A stretch of DNA of 64,000 bases. Origin: Lepidurus packardi (taxonomy: Eukaryota > Arthropoda > Branchiopoda > Notostraca > Triopsidae). Both the position numbers and the translations under genes were made by a program. Numbering within the stretch: position 1 is the stretch's first letter; every line of letters begins with the position of its first letter. Shown here in pieces: positions 53,183 through 64,000 of this stretch. A model generated the notes under the pieces. That model had not been told where the DNA came from. It worked only from the letters and a program-made list of their open reading frames with translations, and searched no databases. The DNA lies in the NCBI GenBank assembly GCA_023053545.1, contig JAKZAN010000005.1:9486001-9550000 (forward strand). Direction: 5' to 3'.

Positions 53183-54774
53183 TTTTATGAAAGCAGGGAC
53201 CACTCCAGAACGAAACTTCCTAAAATAAAAATAGAATACATCCAAGAATAGATATGGTTTCCTTACAAAACTTAAACCTTGCAGTGCATTAGTCAATACC
53301 TATAGTTTTTCCTTGTCAAAGTTATGTCCCAACACAGCTAACACCGTTTACAAACAGTTTAGCAAGTTTGACAACACTCAGAAGCCCCGCCTATTTGGCA
53401 GTGACTTCCACTTTGGATTCTTCTCGCTTCTATTTTATGGGAAGGCTGAGTACGTTGAAGTCCTTCTGTGTTGCGAATTCACCAACATATGTCCTTCATA
53501 AATTCCCTCCGCTGAATTTTAGGGCACGGCAAATAGGATTAGTGGCCCCATTTGGAGAAAATAACCCCAAATACCACTTTTCTTCACACTTAACCATTTT
53601 ACCTTATTTCCCGCGCTGCCAGGCGTCTCAAAGCACTCTCCAAATTTGAATCACAAAACCGTTACTGTACTTCCACTTTCCAAAATGCGGATTCAAGTGA
53701 CTTACAGTTTTAAAACATCTGCAAAGGCTTACTCGATTGACTTGCAGACTCCAATTCTAAGCTGGGATTGTATCTGTCATTGTTTTAGCTCGAGATAAAT
53801 ATGATATCTGATAGCCCAATAGATAAAACCGAAACTGTGAGACAAAACTAATAAAAAGTGTTAGGTAAGGTTAACGTCAAGATAAATAAATAACACACAC
53901 ATGGCACTCAAACCTACGTTTATTGCTAATAATAATATAATTCGTAAATTAAAAACACATCAAACTATCACATTCCGTAAAATAAAAAACAGGCATCAAA
54001 TTATAATTTTAAAAAAAAAATATTGGACGATTTACTGCTCCCGTCCGATGAACGGTTCAGCAGCCAGGGCTTCACTGTTGTGATTGCTTAATGGGATGAA
54101 AGTGGATGTCAGTGGAGCTGAAAGGCGTGAAAGTTGTGCACCCTAGACTGTATTGACCTTTAGGGTGCGGGTGAGAGGGTCGTCCTCTTCCCTTCTTTTG
54201 TAGTGAATGTATGAATACGTCAGAAGACGATTGGATATTCGGAAGGAAGCTTTAGGTTACAAATTTCTTCCAAGAATTGCAAAACACACATCGGAACATA
54301 TTTTTTCTTATGCGAGATTTTTTTAAAAAAAGGAAATAATACATAAATTCATCTTCATCCCTACGCAAGAGAAATCGAAGTCCTAAGCCATTTAGTATGC
54401 CGTTTTCCAAGTTTCGGGATGAGTCTTTTCCTGCCTATCCCGGAAACGACATTGGTGCAATGCCGTCGCTGCATAAGCCGCTCGTAAAAAACGGAAGGGT
54501 GGGGAAAATACTTTTCCGGAAAAGTTGTTTTTACACCCGTGAGTAGATGCGACATCCTCTAGGGCAGCGGGTCAGGAGGGAATACAGACATCCTTAAGTC
54601 ATTCGCCAACTTTTACCTTCTGCCATGCATTACAAAATTCCCTTTTTGTTCCGGTACATATGGAAAAGGTGGCAAAGTATCAAAGGCAATTATCGCACGA
54701 AATGACGTGCAGGAATGCAGGATTTTTCGAGATGTGAAAACCTAGAGTAAGACACTTTCTTTACGGGGGACAAT
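53183..54774. other. Divergent intergenic region between ribokinase and the FAS1 gene
   Basis: A 1.6-kb head-to-head spacer. Open frames on both strands are short and featureless. No RNA gene is seen. Confidence 0.5.
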
Positions 54775-54782
54775 TATATAAG
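54775..54782 (+). promoter_or_regulatory. TATA box of the Pro/Tyr-FAS1 gene
   Basis: TATATAAG lies 57-64 bp upstream of the start codon. A transcription start about 30 bp downstream (near 54806) would give a leader of about 33 nt. A strong TATA fits an inducible or stage-specific structural gene. Confidence 0.6.
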
Positions 54783-54838
54783 AGATCGCAGCACGTATAG
54801 GATAAAGACATTATTCTTGCGAGTGTAAGGGCTTGAAC

Positions 54839-57800
54839 ATGTGGCTCGCGTATCTTCTACTGGTGTATTGTGTTAGTTGTGAAGCGGTGCTATCCAAACC
54901 GAGTTCGTACGTGAACGACTGGAAATTGACAGAGAAGGAGAATGTTCGCTCCGTGTCTTCTGGTGAAGGCAACCGAGCGAAGGAAGGTCCTTTCTCGGAC
55001 GTGGTGGTAAACGACGACTATCCAGCAGACCCATCGATTGCCACGACTCAGGATTTAGAGGCCGCGGTCCGCGCACTTTCTTATCCTCAACTCTTTTATG
55101 ACGACTCGAAACAGATTCAGCGGACGGTGCCCGAGACGGCTAACTCAGCAGTTCGTCCCAATAGCACACGCGTTGAGGCTGACCGTAACAGACACCAGAC
55201 GATCGACTTGTCCAACGAAAGTGGGGTAGTGGTCCATCGAGGTAACGATCGCCATTCGCGCACGTCGTTTACCGACAGCCAGGCACCTTTAAGTCGTACG
55301 GGAACCATTGAAGACTCGTATACAAATTCTAATGAACTTGCTGAGGGAACCAAGAAGGGAGAACAATCGCTAAATCCAATCCACGACGCTGACCAACGTA
55401 GTAGTCGTTCGGCTGCTTCAAGGACCTTTAAAGCAGGCGGCGGTCGTTATTACCCACCTGCTAAACCCTCCGTAGGATACGGTGCCCCTAACCCGGTAAC
55501 CCCGTGTCCACAAACTAATCCGGGGGTTTATGCTCCTCCCCGCCCAAAGCCGCCTGTGGTTTACCCTCCACCTCGTCCGCTTCCGACTTATGGAGTGCCG
55601 ACCCTACCCAGCCCGAAACCTGTAGTTTATCCGTCTTACCCGGCTCCGCTACCGGCGCCTTCGCCTGTATTGGTGTTCATACCCCAACCAGCACCTCAAC
55701 AGCAATACCGGCCCCAAGTGATCCAACAGTCTGTCCCTCAAAAGCCCTGGTTGGATGGTTGGCTCAATAAGCCGCATTTCAATCCTCTGGCTTGGAAAGC
55801 ACAAAAGGCTCAACTTATATTGAGTCATTTTAACAAAGGTAACGTTCAGCAAAGACCCCATGTTTATGGGCCACCGCGGCCACCAAAGGGACCATCCCCT
55901 TCGTACGGTGTGCCATTGGAGCCAGCGTATTATAAACCGCATCCTTTACCTTGCTCTCATCCTAATCACCCGTACGACGACCCGTCGGTTGAGTATGTAC
56001 CCAGCAAACCGGTCATTAGCTACCCGTCACCTAGTTACGGCAATCTACCAGTTGAACAAATTACCAGTACACCTACCGTTAACTACCCGTCTCCAAGTTA
56101 TGTTACTCCAGCGAACTACCCTTCCTATGGGTCTTCTGTTTCACCCCAACATATAGCTTATCCCTCCACGAGTTACGTCACTCCAGCTAACTACCCTTCA
56201 CCCCAACCTATAGCTTATCCTTCCACTAGTTACGTCACTCAAGCGAACTACCCTTCATTCGTATCTTCAGTTACACCTCTACCTATAGCCTACCCGTCTC
56301 CTAGTTATGTCACTACGGCCAGCTACCCACCCCATGGGTCTTCAGTTTCACCTTTACCTAATTACCCGTCTCCGAGTTACGTTGCTCCAACCAGCTATGC
56401 TTCTTATGGGTCTTCGATTTCACCCGTTCCTGCAAACTATCCTTCCGTAACGCCCCCTACGTTCCCATCCTTTCCCCCTTACACTCCTTCACCCCAACTT
56501 GCTCCCCAACCTTCATCCTACCCCTCTGAATCCCACTCAGCCGGATACCCATCTGTACCTAGTTCGGGACATAATTCCAAACCGACTTCAACTTATGTCT
56601 TGACCCAGCATTTGGTCTTTCCATCGGTACCTGCTTCAGCACACCCCACAATACCGCAGTACGCATACCCTGCTCCCACAACTGGAACCTATGCTTTTCC
56701 TGGTTACGAAGACCAACCGTACGACGCCTTCGCCGGCCAAGGCAAGGCTATTAACTCGAACTATAAAGAAAACGAGATCTTGACCACTCCCCATACAAAT
56801 GACCCAGAACCCTACCAGACTCCCGGTCCCTTCTACGGTTCTTACGCCGAGCCCTACAAACCGTCTAAACCGCAGCAACATCCGCACTATGAAAGCACCA
56901 CTGCAGCTCCAATAAGCTATAACAATATCCCATTTGCCAACCAACTATACAACTCACACTTTACGACACCTCAGCCCATTTATATCTCAACAACTTCAGC
57001 GCCAGCTTCTTACGCCCCTACCACGCCTCGTTACCTGTCCTCGTTCACAACCATCAAGTATCCACAAACGTCGGCTTCAGTCTACCCGTCGCCTTATAAC
57101 ACACTACCCTTACGTCCCCAAGTAGTCGTTGTAACATCGGGCAGTAAAACCGCTGAACCCACTCCTTTGACCAACTACGGGAATTTCATAGCGCCCAACT
57201 GTTCCAGAGAGAATACGGACACCGTAGGTGCCCATAGCCAATATCCAGCACAGTCAGGGTTTGGAGGGTTTGGACCGTCCTCCTGTGGAGGGTCTTGGAG
57301 AATATTAGGTGCGAGAGACATCGACGATAACTTTCCTATCAATCCAGAACCGATTTACTTACCTCCACACCCGTTCCACCAGCTACCGCAAGTATTCAAC
57401 ACGGTGCGGCCAACAACATCTGCTCCAACGTTCTTTACTGCAGCTCAACCCCATTTCTATCCAGCACCTCCGAACCAGTTCTACACCGCAGCAACCCCAG
57501 TGCCCTTCCCGCACCCAAACAAAAACCATCAGAATGTCCTCATCTTCTCCAGCACGCGCTTACCCGTTGCGCCTCATCCGACGCCGTCGCCCACTTTTTC
57601 TAGTCGTACGCCGGATTTTGACGTACGCACTGCTCCGAAAGGTTCGGCAAACAACGACCAGCAGGTTAAAGCCACCCTCGTCGTCGAGGCGATCCGGGAC
57701 GCACTGCCCTTTCCGCCCATCGCATCTACCCCGAACTCTATCGTGGTAACGACTCCTGCTTCGACTTCAGCCTCCTCCCATCTCCTAGACAGCTTCTTTA

Positions 57801-59202
57801 CGCAACGACCCGTTCTCGAAGGGGAAATTTCGCCTTTCCTCTTCAGTAGAGCGAGCCCTCAAACAGGCCGCACTGTCCCGAATAAGACCATTTCCTCCCT
57901 GCCACTTTCGAACGAGAACATAAAGTTGCAAAACGATATCGATAGCACCAACTCGATTACTGACGAACCGGTTGCCACCCAGGCTCGTCTGCTGACTCGG
58001 GAGCTATCTAACGCCAACCTTCGCGTATTGGCCAAATACTTAGAAAAGGCTGGTCTAATTCCCTTAGTAAACTCATTAGGTAATAAACAGTCGAAAAAAT
58101 AATTAATGAAATTTATTGTAAGTAAAACATTGCCTCACAGAAAGCTTCACAATGTTTGCCCCTTCCAATTTGGCCTTCAACGAGCTGTCGTCCGAGTTTA
58201 ACTTTGAAAACAATATAGACACGCTGCGAGAAACTCTCTTGTACCATATTGTACCTCAGAGATGGAGTGCGAGCGAGTTTGTCAACGACTTGACGCTCCC
58301 TACGTCAGCTGGCTCTGCTCGTCTTCGGCTAAACGTTTACAACACGTCGTCGTCGGCGGTAAAAAGCGTTGATATCCTTAAAACACAAAGCTTGAATAGT
58401 TTTTCTCCTCCCTTTTGCGCTCTTTATTTGCTTTCGGGTGGGCTGGGTTGCTCTGTAGAATACCATAACCGTAAACGGAGCCAGGATGTTGTCGTTCGAT
58501 CTAGAAACCTTGCATGGAGTCGTTCATGTGATCGATAAGGTTCTGACGCCGATTCCAACCCAGACGGTTTTACAACAGCTTGAAAATACGGGTAAGGATC
58601 TCACATTCTGGGTCGGAAGAGATAAAGTCAACTAGATTTTTTATATTGAAAAAAAGGACTGCGTCGTTCGATGCTCGGAACGAGCCTTGCGACGATCCTA
58701 GAAGGTCCCGGACCCATTACCGTCTTCGTCCCATCCCCGGATGTCTTCTTCTCCCTCAGTGACGAAGAGCAAGCGTTGGTTAACAACGCTACTGCGTTTT
58801 CAGGTTTCTCAACCGTTAGCGGGAATTTGATTATACTTTAGATTTTAACTCCGGGGAAATCGTTTAGAAATGCTGTGGTATCACGTTGTCCCCGGCACCC
58901 ATTATTCCGAAGGATTACTCGACGGACAATGGCTGTCCACTGGGAGGAAGGCTGGCGAGCTACAAGTCCAGGTCTCGGCCGATGGGCGACAGCGTAAGTG
59001 AACAGAGACTTTAAACCAAATAAAAACAAAGAAAAGGGAAAAGCGGCTTTTCTCAAGCGTGTAGTTCTTTCCTGCAGGCCGACTGGTGGGCGTTAATGAG
59101 GCAGAGGTTGTGCGCCCGGATGTTACCGCCACGAATGGCGTCCTCCACATCATTAATCGAGTGCTCACGGTAGTGAAGCAGCGGCCTTCGTCATCTACTT
59201 GA
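54839..59202 (+). CDS. Secreted Pro/Tyr-rich protein with two C-terminal FAS1 domains (6 exons)
   Basis: Exons 54839-58079, 58141-58358, 58459-58591, 58657-58803, 58868-58993 and 59078-59202 splice in frame to 1329 residues. The ATG at 54839 precedes a signal peptide (MWLAYLLLVYCVSCEA). Residues 20-190 are charged and end at RSSR (187-190), a possible furin-type site. Residues about 200-970 are Pro/Tyr/Ser-rich, low complexity, with a 20-24-residue YPSPSYVTPANYPS-type repeat at about 390-535. FAS1 domain 1 (about 1050-1197) shows FTMFAPSNLAF, LLYHIVPQ and TVNGARM. FAS1 domain 2 (about 1200-1325) shows ITVFVPSPDVFF, LWYHVVPGTHYSEG and TNGVLHIINRVL. FAS1 modules mediate extracellular adhesion. 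The composition suggests a cuticle or matrix protein, possibly cross-linked through tyrosines; that is inference. The exon 4 acceptor follows an A-rich tract and is the weakest splice. Confidence 0.88.
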
Positions 59203-59383
59203 CAGCCTGTGTAACGGTGAAAAGCGTCCTCAGTTCTTTCGAGGAAGTACAGTATGTTGTGCGGGCCGAAAGTATTTTTGTACAGACAAAAGGCATGATT
59301 CACCCGAACGCAGTCCGCGACACATACGTCACCCTTCTTTTACCTTGACGCTCTCCTTTTTTTTGGGAAATATTCTTGATATA

Positions 59384-59389
59384 AATAAA
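59384..59389 (+). terminator. Poly(A) signal of the Pro/Tyr-FAS1 gene
   Basis: AATAAA about 180 bp after the stop codon; it is the first canonical signal downstream. Confidence 0.6.
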
Positions 59390-60387
59390 ATGAAATCTTA
59401 GTCTGCTATTTTGCAACGTGTGTTTTGGCTTCCGACAGCGACAAAGGAGGGCAAACCTCTACCTTTAAGGGTGTGACACATTTTATTCCTAGTCTAACTG
59501 TTTGTAACTGTGGTAGCGGTTGCCAAATTTCGCGGGCGGGAGAAATTGTGACACGCCATGGACACACACTATGGTCAATGGTCGGCGCATCCAAGGAGGC
59601 CGCGGCCTGGACCTCGGGACGCTAAATCTTCAAAGGCTTGCACACACACACACACAGAAGAAACGAGTACATATCTGCCAAGCAGAGGAGAAAAGCTCGG
59701 CAGTTGTGTTCCTCTTCGTTTGTGTCCGGAGTTCAGTACGCTCAGAGACTTGCGGAGTACGAGGAGGGACAGTCGATAGCTGCTCCGTTGAGGTTCCGAA
59801 AGGGCCCGGAACACCGAAATGGTTTTGAAGCCGTATGTTTGTGTGCCAATTGCTAGTCTGAATTAAGCGTCCGCGGCCAGTTTCGTGTCCGGCGAGGGCT
59901 GTTCTGTAAACACTTGCGCCTTTGCGGTGGTGAGAAAGTGGTCCAGTGTAAGGTCGGGCGGAAAGGATTTTAGTTTATTGTGGCCTGTGTGATTCGCTGC
60001 GGCTGGGGAATAAACTATCTTCGTCCCTTTCTGGCTTCGGGTTGTCAGCACAAGAACTGATCATTTGTTACCAAACACTGACCACGCCGTTTATTTGGAG
60101 TAACGCTACGCATACCTTGAAATTCTTTTGCGGGGAAACTTGAAAAAATGGGGTTCTACTGCAAAGCGGATTCCAGATGCAACTAAGACAGTGGAACCCT
60201 TCCTTGTATTCGTATGACCAGAGAGAAACAGAGGGATTTTGGCAACCCTTCGTCTGGCTCGTACAAGCATAGTGCAGAGTACCTCCTCTTTTTTTTAGTG
60301 TCTTATATATTATTAGAAAGCACCCATAACATCCGAACGACGCAATCTTCCTGGTGAACCAGGGGTTAGGCCCAAATCTAGTCCGCC
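59390..60387. other. Intergenic region / possible 5' UTR of the next gene
   Basis: It is more GC-rich than average and has a short (CA)n run near 59640. Overlapping open frames are present on both strands but I recognise none. The part nearest 60387 may be leader sequence of the downstream gene. Confidence 0.4.
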
Positions 60388-60594
60388 ATGAGTAACCCAA
60401 CCTTCAGCCGTTTGAATTCAAATGTTAGTACGCCGGGGAGTCCAAGCTTAGGCGGGTCCCAAAAACCTAATAACGCAAGGCGCCGATGTAATACCTGTTC
60501 CCATTTCTTCCACAAGAACCCCAAATGGAAGAAATCATTGGGGCATATTGCGTTAGTTATTCTCCTAGCGGGGTATACGGCAGCTGGGGCTTCG
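60388..60594 (+). CDS. First coding exon of a membrane protein (partial; K2P channel possible)
   Basis: The ATG at 60388 opens 69 codons that end in phase 0 at a strong donor (TCG/GTAAGT). A polar Ser/Asn-rich start (MSNPTFSRLNSNVSTPGSPS) is followed by a basic RRRCNTC..KWKK stretch and a single hydrophobic segment, LGHIALVILLAGYTAAGA. A basic cytoplasmic tail entering a first membrane helix with G-Y-T-x-x-G-A resembles the start of two-pore-domain potassium channels, but one exon cannot prove that. No matching second exon is visible before the window ends, so the intron would exceed 3.4 kb. Other multi-pass proteins are possible. Confidence 0.45.
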
Positions 60595-61685
60595 GTAAGT
60601 TTTAGACAACCTTCTTTATTGGATTGTCGCATCGCATGATACGACCGATATGGCCCTTTTTTTTTACCTTGCCGAGCAGTAATTTAGCAGAAGGTGTATA
60701 CCTGGTTCAGTACACGTGTAAAAACCTAAAAAAAAGGTGATTATCGTATGTAATTGGCAGTCAGGATCGGAGCTAATTGAATTGTAAAAAGAAAAAAGAA
60801 TGGTGGTTCATAGATTGTTCAAAGAAATAAAGGTTTTTTTGGCGGACTGAGCTAGGTGGAGAGAGTCGGAGAGAAGTGGAGGAGAGAAAAAAATGTTTTT
60901 TATTGCAGCGAAGAAATGTTCAGAAGCCATGCGAGAAATCTATCCGGGGTAAGGAAGGGGAAAGGGACAGAAAGCCCGGTGTATATGGCTTTCCACACGG
61001 CTCTCTGTGGTTCCCTGGCCCTATCTCAAGTTGTCACATGCAACTAAGCGACCCTTCAGTAATGAGCTTTATATAAATAGTCCACACCACAGTCTTATGC
61101 TCAAACCCATACCAGCCAAAATAGACTTGTCTTAATGACATCTTAGTCAACAATCGTCGAGCACAGACTGGCTAAAAAAGAAGTGTTAGCCGTTGGAATT
61201 TCTACCGAAATATCGCCTGCTGTTGACAAGAGAGAAAAAGGTTCCCAACTAAAAAGAAATGGGGAGACTTTTTAGTGGTTCTAGCTCAAGTAAATACAGC
61301 CTGAGGCGGAACGAAAAAAATGGTCTAATCTTCAGTTTTTGCTTATGATTCTGTTTTGAATCTTTTTTACATACAATATTGCTCCGTATAAATAGAAGAA
61401 ATGTCCTTTCTTATCCTTTAAGCTATAACTAATAGAAAAACGAAAGTTTGTAGAGGATTTTTTGGTTTATTTTTTTCGTTTTGTCAACTGATGTGTATGC
61501 AGAAATTTTGTATCAAACTCACATTTGAGCCCTTTGTTTTATTATATTGCCTCTGGCAATAGGTTTGCTCTAAGTAAACCAATAGGAAAAACAGATTCTA
61601 CCCCATTGCCTGGAGCTATGTTAGAAAAAGCTGATAGAAAAAAACAAGTAATAAAATAATTCGTGAGACTTATTTTTTTTAGTTT

Positions 61686-61743
61686 AAAACGAATATAATT
61701 GATACATAAATAAAATAATTGGTGTACGAATTATATTCGTTTT
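61686..61743. repeat. Perfect 15-bp inverted repeat in AT-rich DNA
   Basis: AAAACGAATATAATT (61686-61700) and its exact reverse complement (61729-61743) are separated by 28 bp. A diverged partial copy of the right arm follows near 61793-61828. Confidence 0.75.
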
Positions 61744-63559
61744 AGAATTATAAATAAAAATATAGGAAATATATATGAAAAATAATATATAAGTAAAATA
61801 ACTTGTGCACTAATTATATTTATTGTATACATATTTTTCTATAAAAATGAAAATTTAACCCCAATTTGGGAATTGACTTTTAGCTAGAAATCTTTGATGA
61901 AATCTAAGAAATTTTATTTTTTGTTTTTATTTTTTATTTTTATTTTTGGGTCATATGATGTTTGCATAATTTGGTCTAACATGGCCCAAATGATGTGTGT
62001 TTGAGATTGGAAGAGAGGAGAGAGAAAAAAAGGAAATATAAATTGCGCGAGATTTTCTCTCTCTTGTAATTCTTTGTTCGTTCGTCTTCGTCGTCAATTT
62101 CGTCGATTTTTCCCCCGCTCCAGTAGTTTGGCAAGGGGTTGTTTATTTTATTAGGGAGAAAAAGCGGCTGGTCATTTGGAGCGATTTGGGCGCTCGATAC
62201 TCAGTGCACATAGGTTTAAATTGTTTTTAATGTAGCGGCAGTATCCCAACGGTTGTAAAACGACAAAGGGCGTGGTTTGGTTTGAGTGTAGCGAAACCGT
62301 TGTCAGAGTGCCGCTGATGGTACCACTCTTGCAGCAAACGTTTTCCAGATTTACAGTTCAATCACTGGTTTTTACACTCGTGTCCCAATTCCTTGACTAC
62401 GCTTAAAACAGGGGGTGTTTTGAAAGTTATGTGTAGTGTTGCTTTGTCTTTAAAGTCAATGGTGCTGAAATAGAAAGATTCGATGCAAAAGACTTCGCTG
62501 GCGAGTGTGAGGGGGGCTGTGTGTTTTATAAAACTGCCGTGAAAATTACGACGGATAAAAGCGAAGCATCACTGCTTTGAAATGGTTCCTTTTGTAAGCG
62601 AGAGAAAGGGGAGAGTAAGGCCTTTCCCATGAATAGGAAGCACGTATAATCACCAGTGCATGTCCTCAGTGTTTATGGAGCTTGCGTTGCTGTCCGGGGC
62701 AAGAAGAACAGACAAAACACCTTTAGGCATTCCGTTATGGAGTATATATAAAACAGGAGTAATTTAAAGGGTGTACTGTATCATCCTCCTCTAAAGAAAA
62801 CACATGTTACAACTGGTGTTGTCGCGTACGAAATAGTTCAAAACGTTTTCCATTGGGATTCATTCCAGTGAGACGTTTTTCTCGCTAGATTCATAACCTC
62901 TTTTTGTACTTTTCCGTTTTAATATTTCATGTTGACTTCGTCAAACCCCATGCCCACGCTAATTAAAGTAGCCAGCAAGTGGAACTTTGTGTTTCTCACA
63001 TTGTTTTGGTGCGAGGATCTGACGTTTTGGAATGTTATAAATCTTCAGAAACATTCAATAAACAGAAACAAGTTAAATTTACTGGAAAACGTGTGGTTTA
63101 GACAGTTCTAGTATGCACTTTTGAGGTGACAGGTAATTGCAACTTTAGAGAGGTGGACAGTTTGTTTCAATGCGAACTTTCAATACTAATCGTAGAGATT
63201 TGTTCCACGGGGAACGAAACTGAACTTTGTTGGTTTGTTGCAAAAGAAACTTTCAGTATTCACCTTAGGGAATTGTTGGAACAGAAACTTTGCTTTTGCA
63301 GTGGAAATTACGATACGTTGACAGCTTACTCCGCATTGGAAACTGTGCAATTATATCTCCGCAACAGCATACATTGGCAAGTGCTTACCAATTTAAGCAA
63401 GGTTCCGTTGTTCATTTTGGTAAATTCGCTTAGATTTATAACTTTCAATGGAACCAGATTTTAAAAGTTTTGAACGTTTGATTAAACGTCCTGTTTTCGA
63501 TTAAGGTGTTAATTTTGGGCTTCATTAAACTTTCAATCAGTGCATTAGATTCAGTAGAT

Positions 63560-63622
63560 GCGTACCCTTAATAAAACGAAACTAACGCAAGGACTTTTAG
63601 TTTCGTTTTATTAAGTGTACGC
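63560..63622. repeat. Long near-perfect hairpin: 26-bp arms, 11-nt loop
   Basis: The arms 63560-63585 and 63597-63622 are reverse complements with one mismatch; the inner 19 bp (CTTAATAAAACGAAACTAA) are perfect. The 63-nt length is within the range of small-RNA hairpin precursors, but it could equally be a foldback-element remnant. No flanking target duplication is evident. Confidence 0.75.
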
Positions 63623-64000
63623 CAAATTGGATTTTTAGAAGCAATTTTGTGGAACATTTTTGTTAAGTTTTCATTTAGTTAAGAGACGACAAAGAAATGG
63701 TCTGGCGCAAGGGGACGAAAGTGACTCCAGAGAAATTAATATAAGAGTTTCCACGGGGATTCTTTTTTATAGGATGACAAGACAAGTAACTGCGCGAGAG
63801 GTGCAAAAGAAAGCTTGTGCTTATGAAGAGTCTGAAATGAAACGTCGCGTTGGACCATGGAAGAGCCTTGGAAGAATGCTATATGGGCCGTTTTCGGTTT
63901 TTGTTTCTTTGGCGGAATTTTTCTTTTGATATTAGGAAAAGGAAATTAGGGTCCCTTCTTTGTCACCTTTTAATTGGCTAATAAAGCCGAAATACGAGCG

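Larger units (their letters stand above)
60595..64000 (+). other. Non-coding sequence, possibly intron 1 of the preceding gene
   Basis: I find no convincing coding exon. It is AT-rich around 61640-61850, has a purine/pyrimidine-skewed stretch at 62010-62070 and holds the two inverted repeats listed separately. The open frame at 63660-63929 lacks a recognisable domain. Confidence 0.5.

Noticed and set aside
54361-54555. 64-codon minus-strand frame in the ribokinase-FAS1 spacer
   Set aside because: No signal, no domain, no splice partners. It lies in probable promoter DNA.

Overview
The window is animal nuclear DNA from an arthropod. Every gene is split by spliceosomal introns with GT..AG ends. 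The anchor gene is a complete slit orthologue with the fly-type architecture: 4 LRR blocks, 7 EGFs, one laminin G and a cystine knot. Short introns (about 50-130 bp) mixed with a few long ones, and a local tandem gene array, resemble a branchiopod crustacean such as Daphnia. That taxon is a guess; only 'arthropod' is well supported.

Layout. 1-2.4 kb: non-coding DNA with a hairpin and a small hAT-type MITE. 2.5-28.2 kb (minus): slit, 28 coding exons, 1477 residues, with a 10.7-kb first intron and a 6.2-kb fourth intron. 31.5-34.4 kb (minus): a 7-exon RCC1-repeat gene matching RCCD1, with a foldback element in one intron. 35.4-50.4 kb (minus): a tandem array of eight copies or relics of a two-exon secreted-protein family. 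The proteins have a signal peptide, a PAN/apple-like cysteine motif and a roughly 150-residue beta-rich domain. Five copies look intact, one has lost exon 1, one has premature stops and one is a decayed fossil. Part of the array is a segmental duplication of about 4 kb, with a terminal-inverted-repeat element and a Ty3/gypsy pol remnant between the two blocks. 50.9-53.2 kb (minus): a complete 7-exon ribokinase. 54.8-59.2 kb (plus, divergent from ribokinase): a 1329-residue secreted Pro/Tyr-rich protein ending in two fasciclin (FAS1) domains, with a TATA promoter. 60.4-60.6 kb (plus): one probable first coding exon of a membrane protein whose remainder lies outside the window.

The genes do not form a pathway. 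Slit is a secreted axon-guidance ligand, RCCD1 a chromatin-linked beta-propeller, RBKS a sugar kinase, and the Pro/Tyr-FAS1 protein probably belongs to extracellular matrix or cuticle. The least familiar part is the PAN plus beta-domain array, a rapidly duplicating secreted family that I cannot match to a named one. Exon coordinates were derived by hand from splice sites and reading-frame phase, and the spliced frames close for all multi-exon genes.
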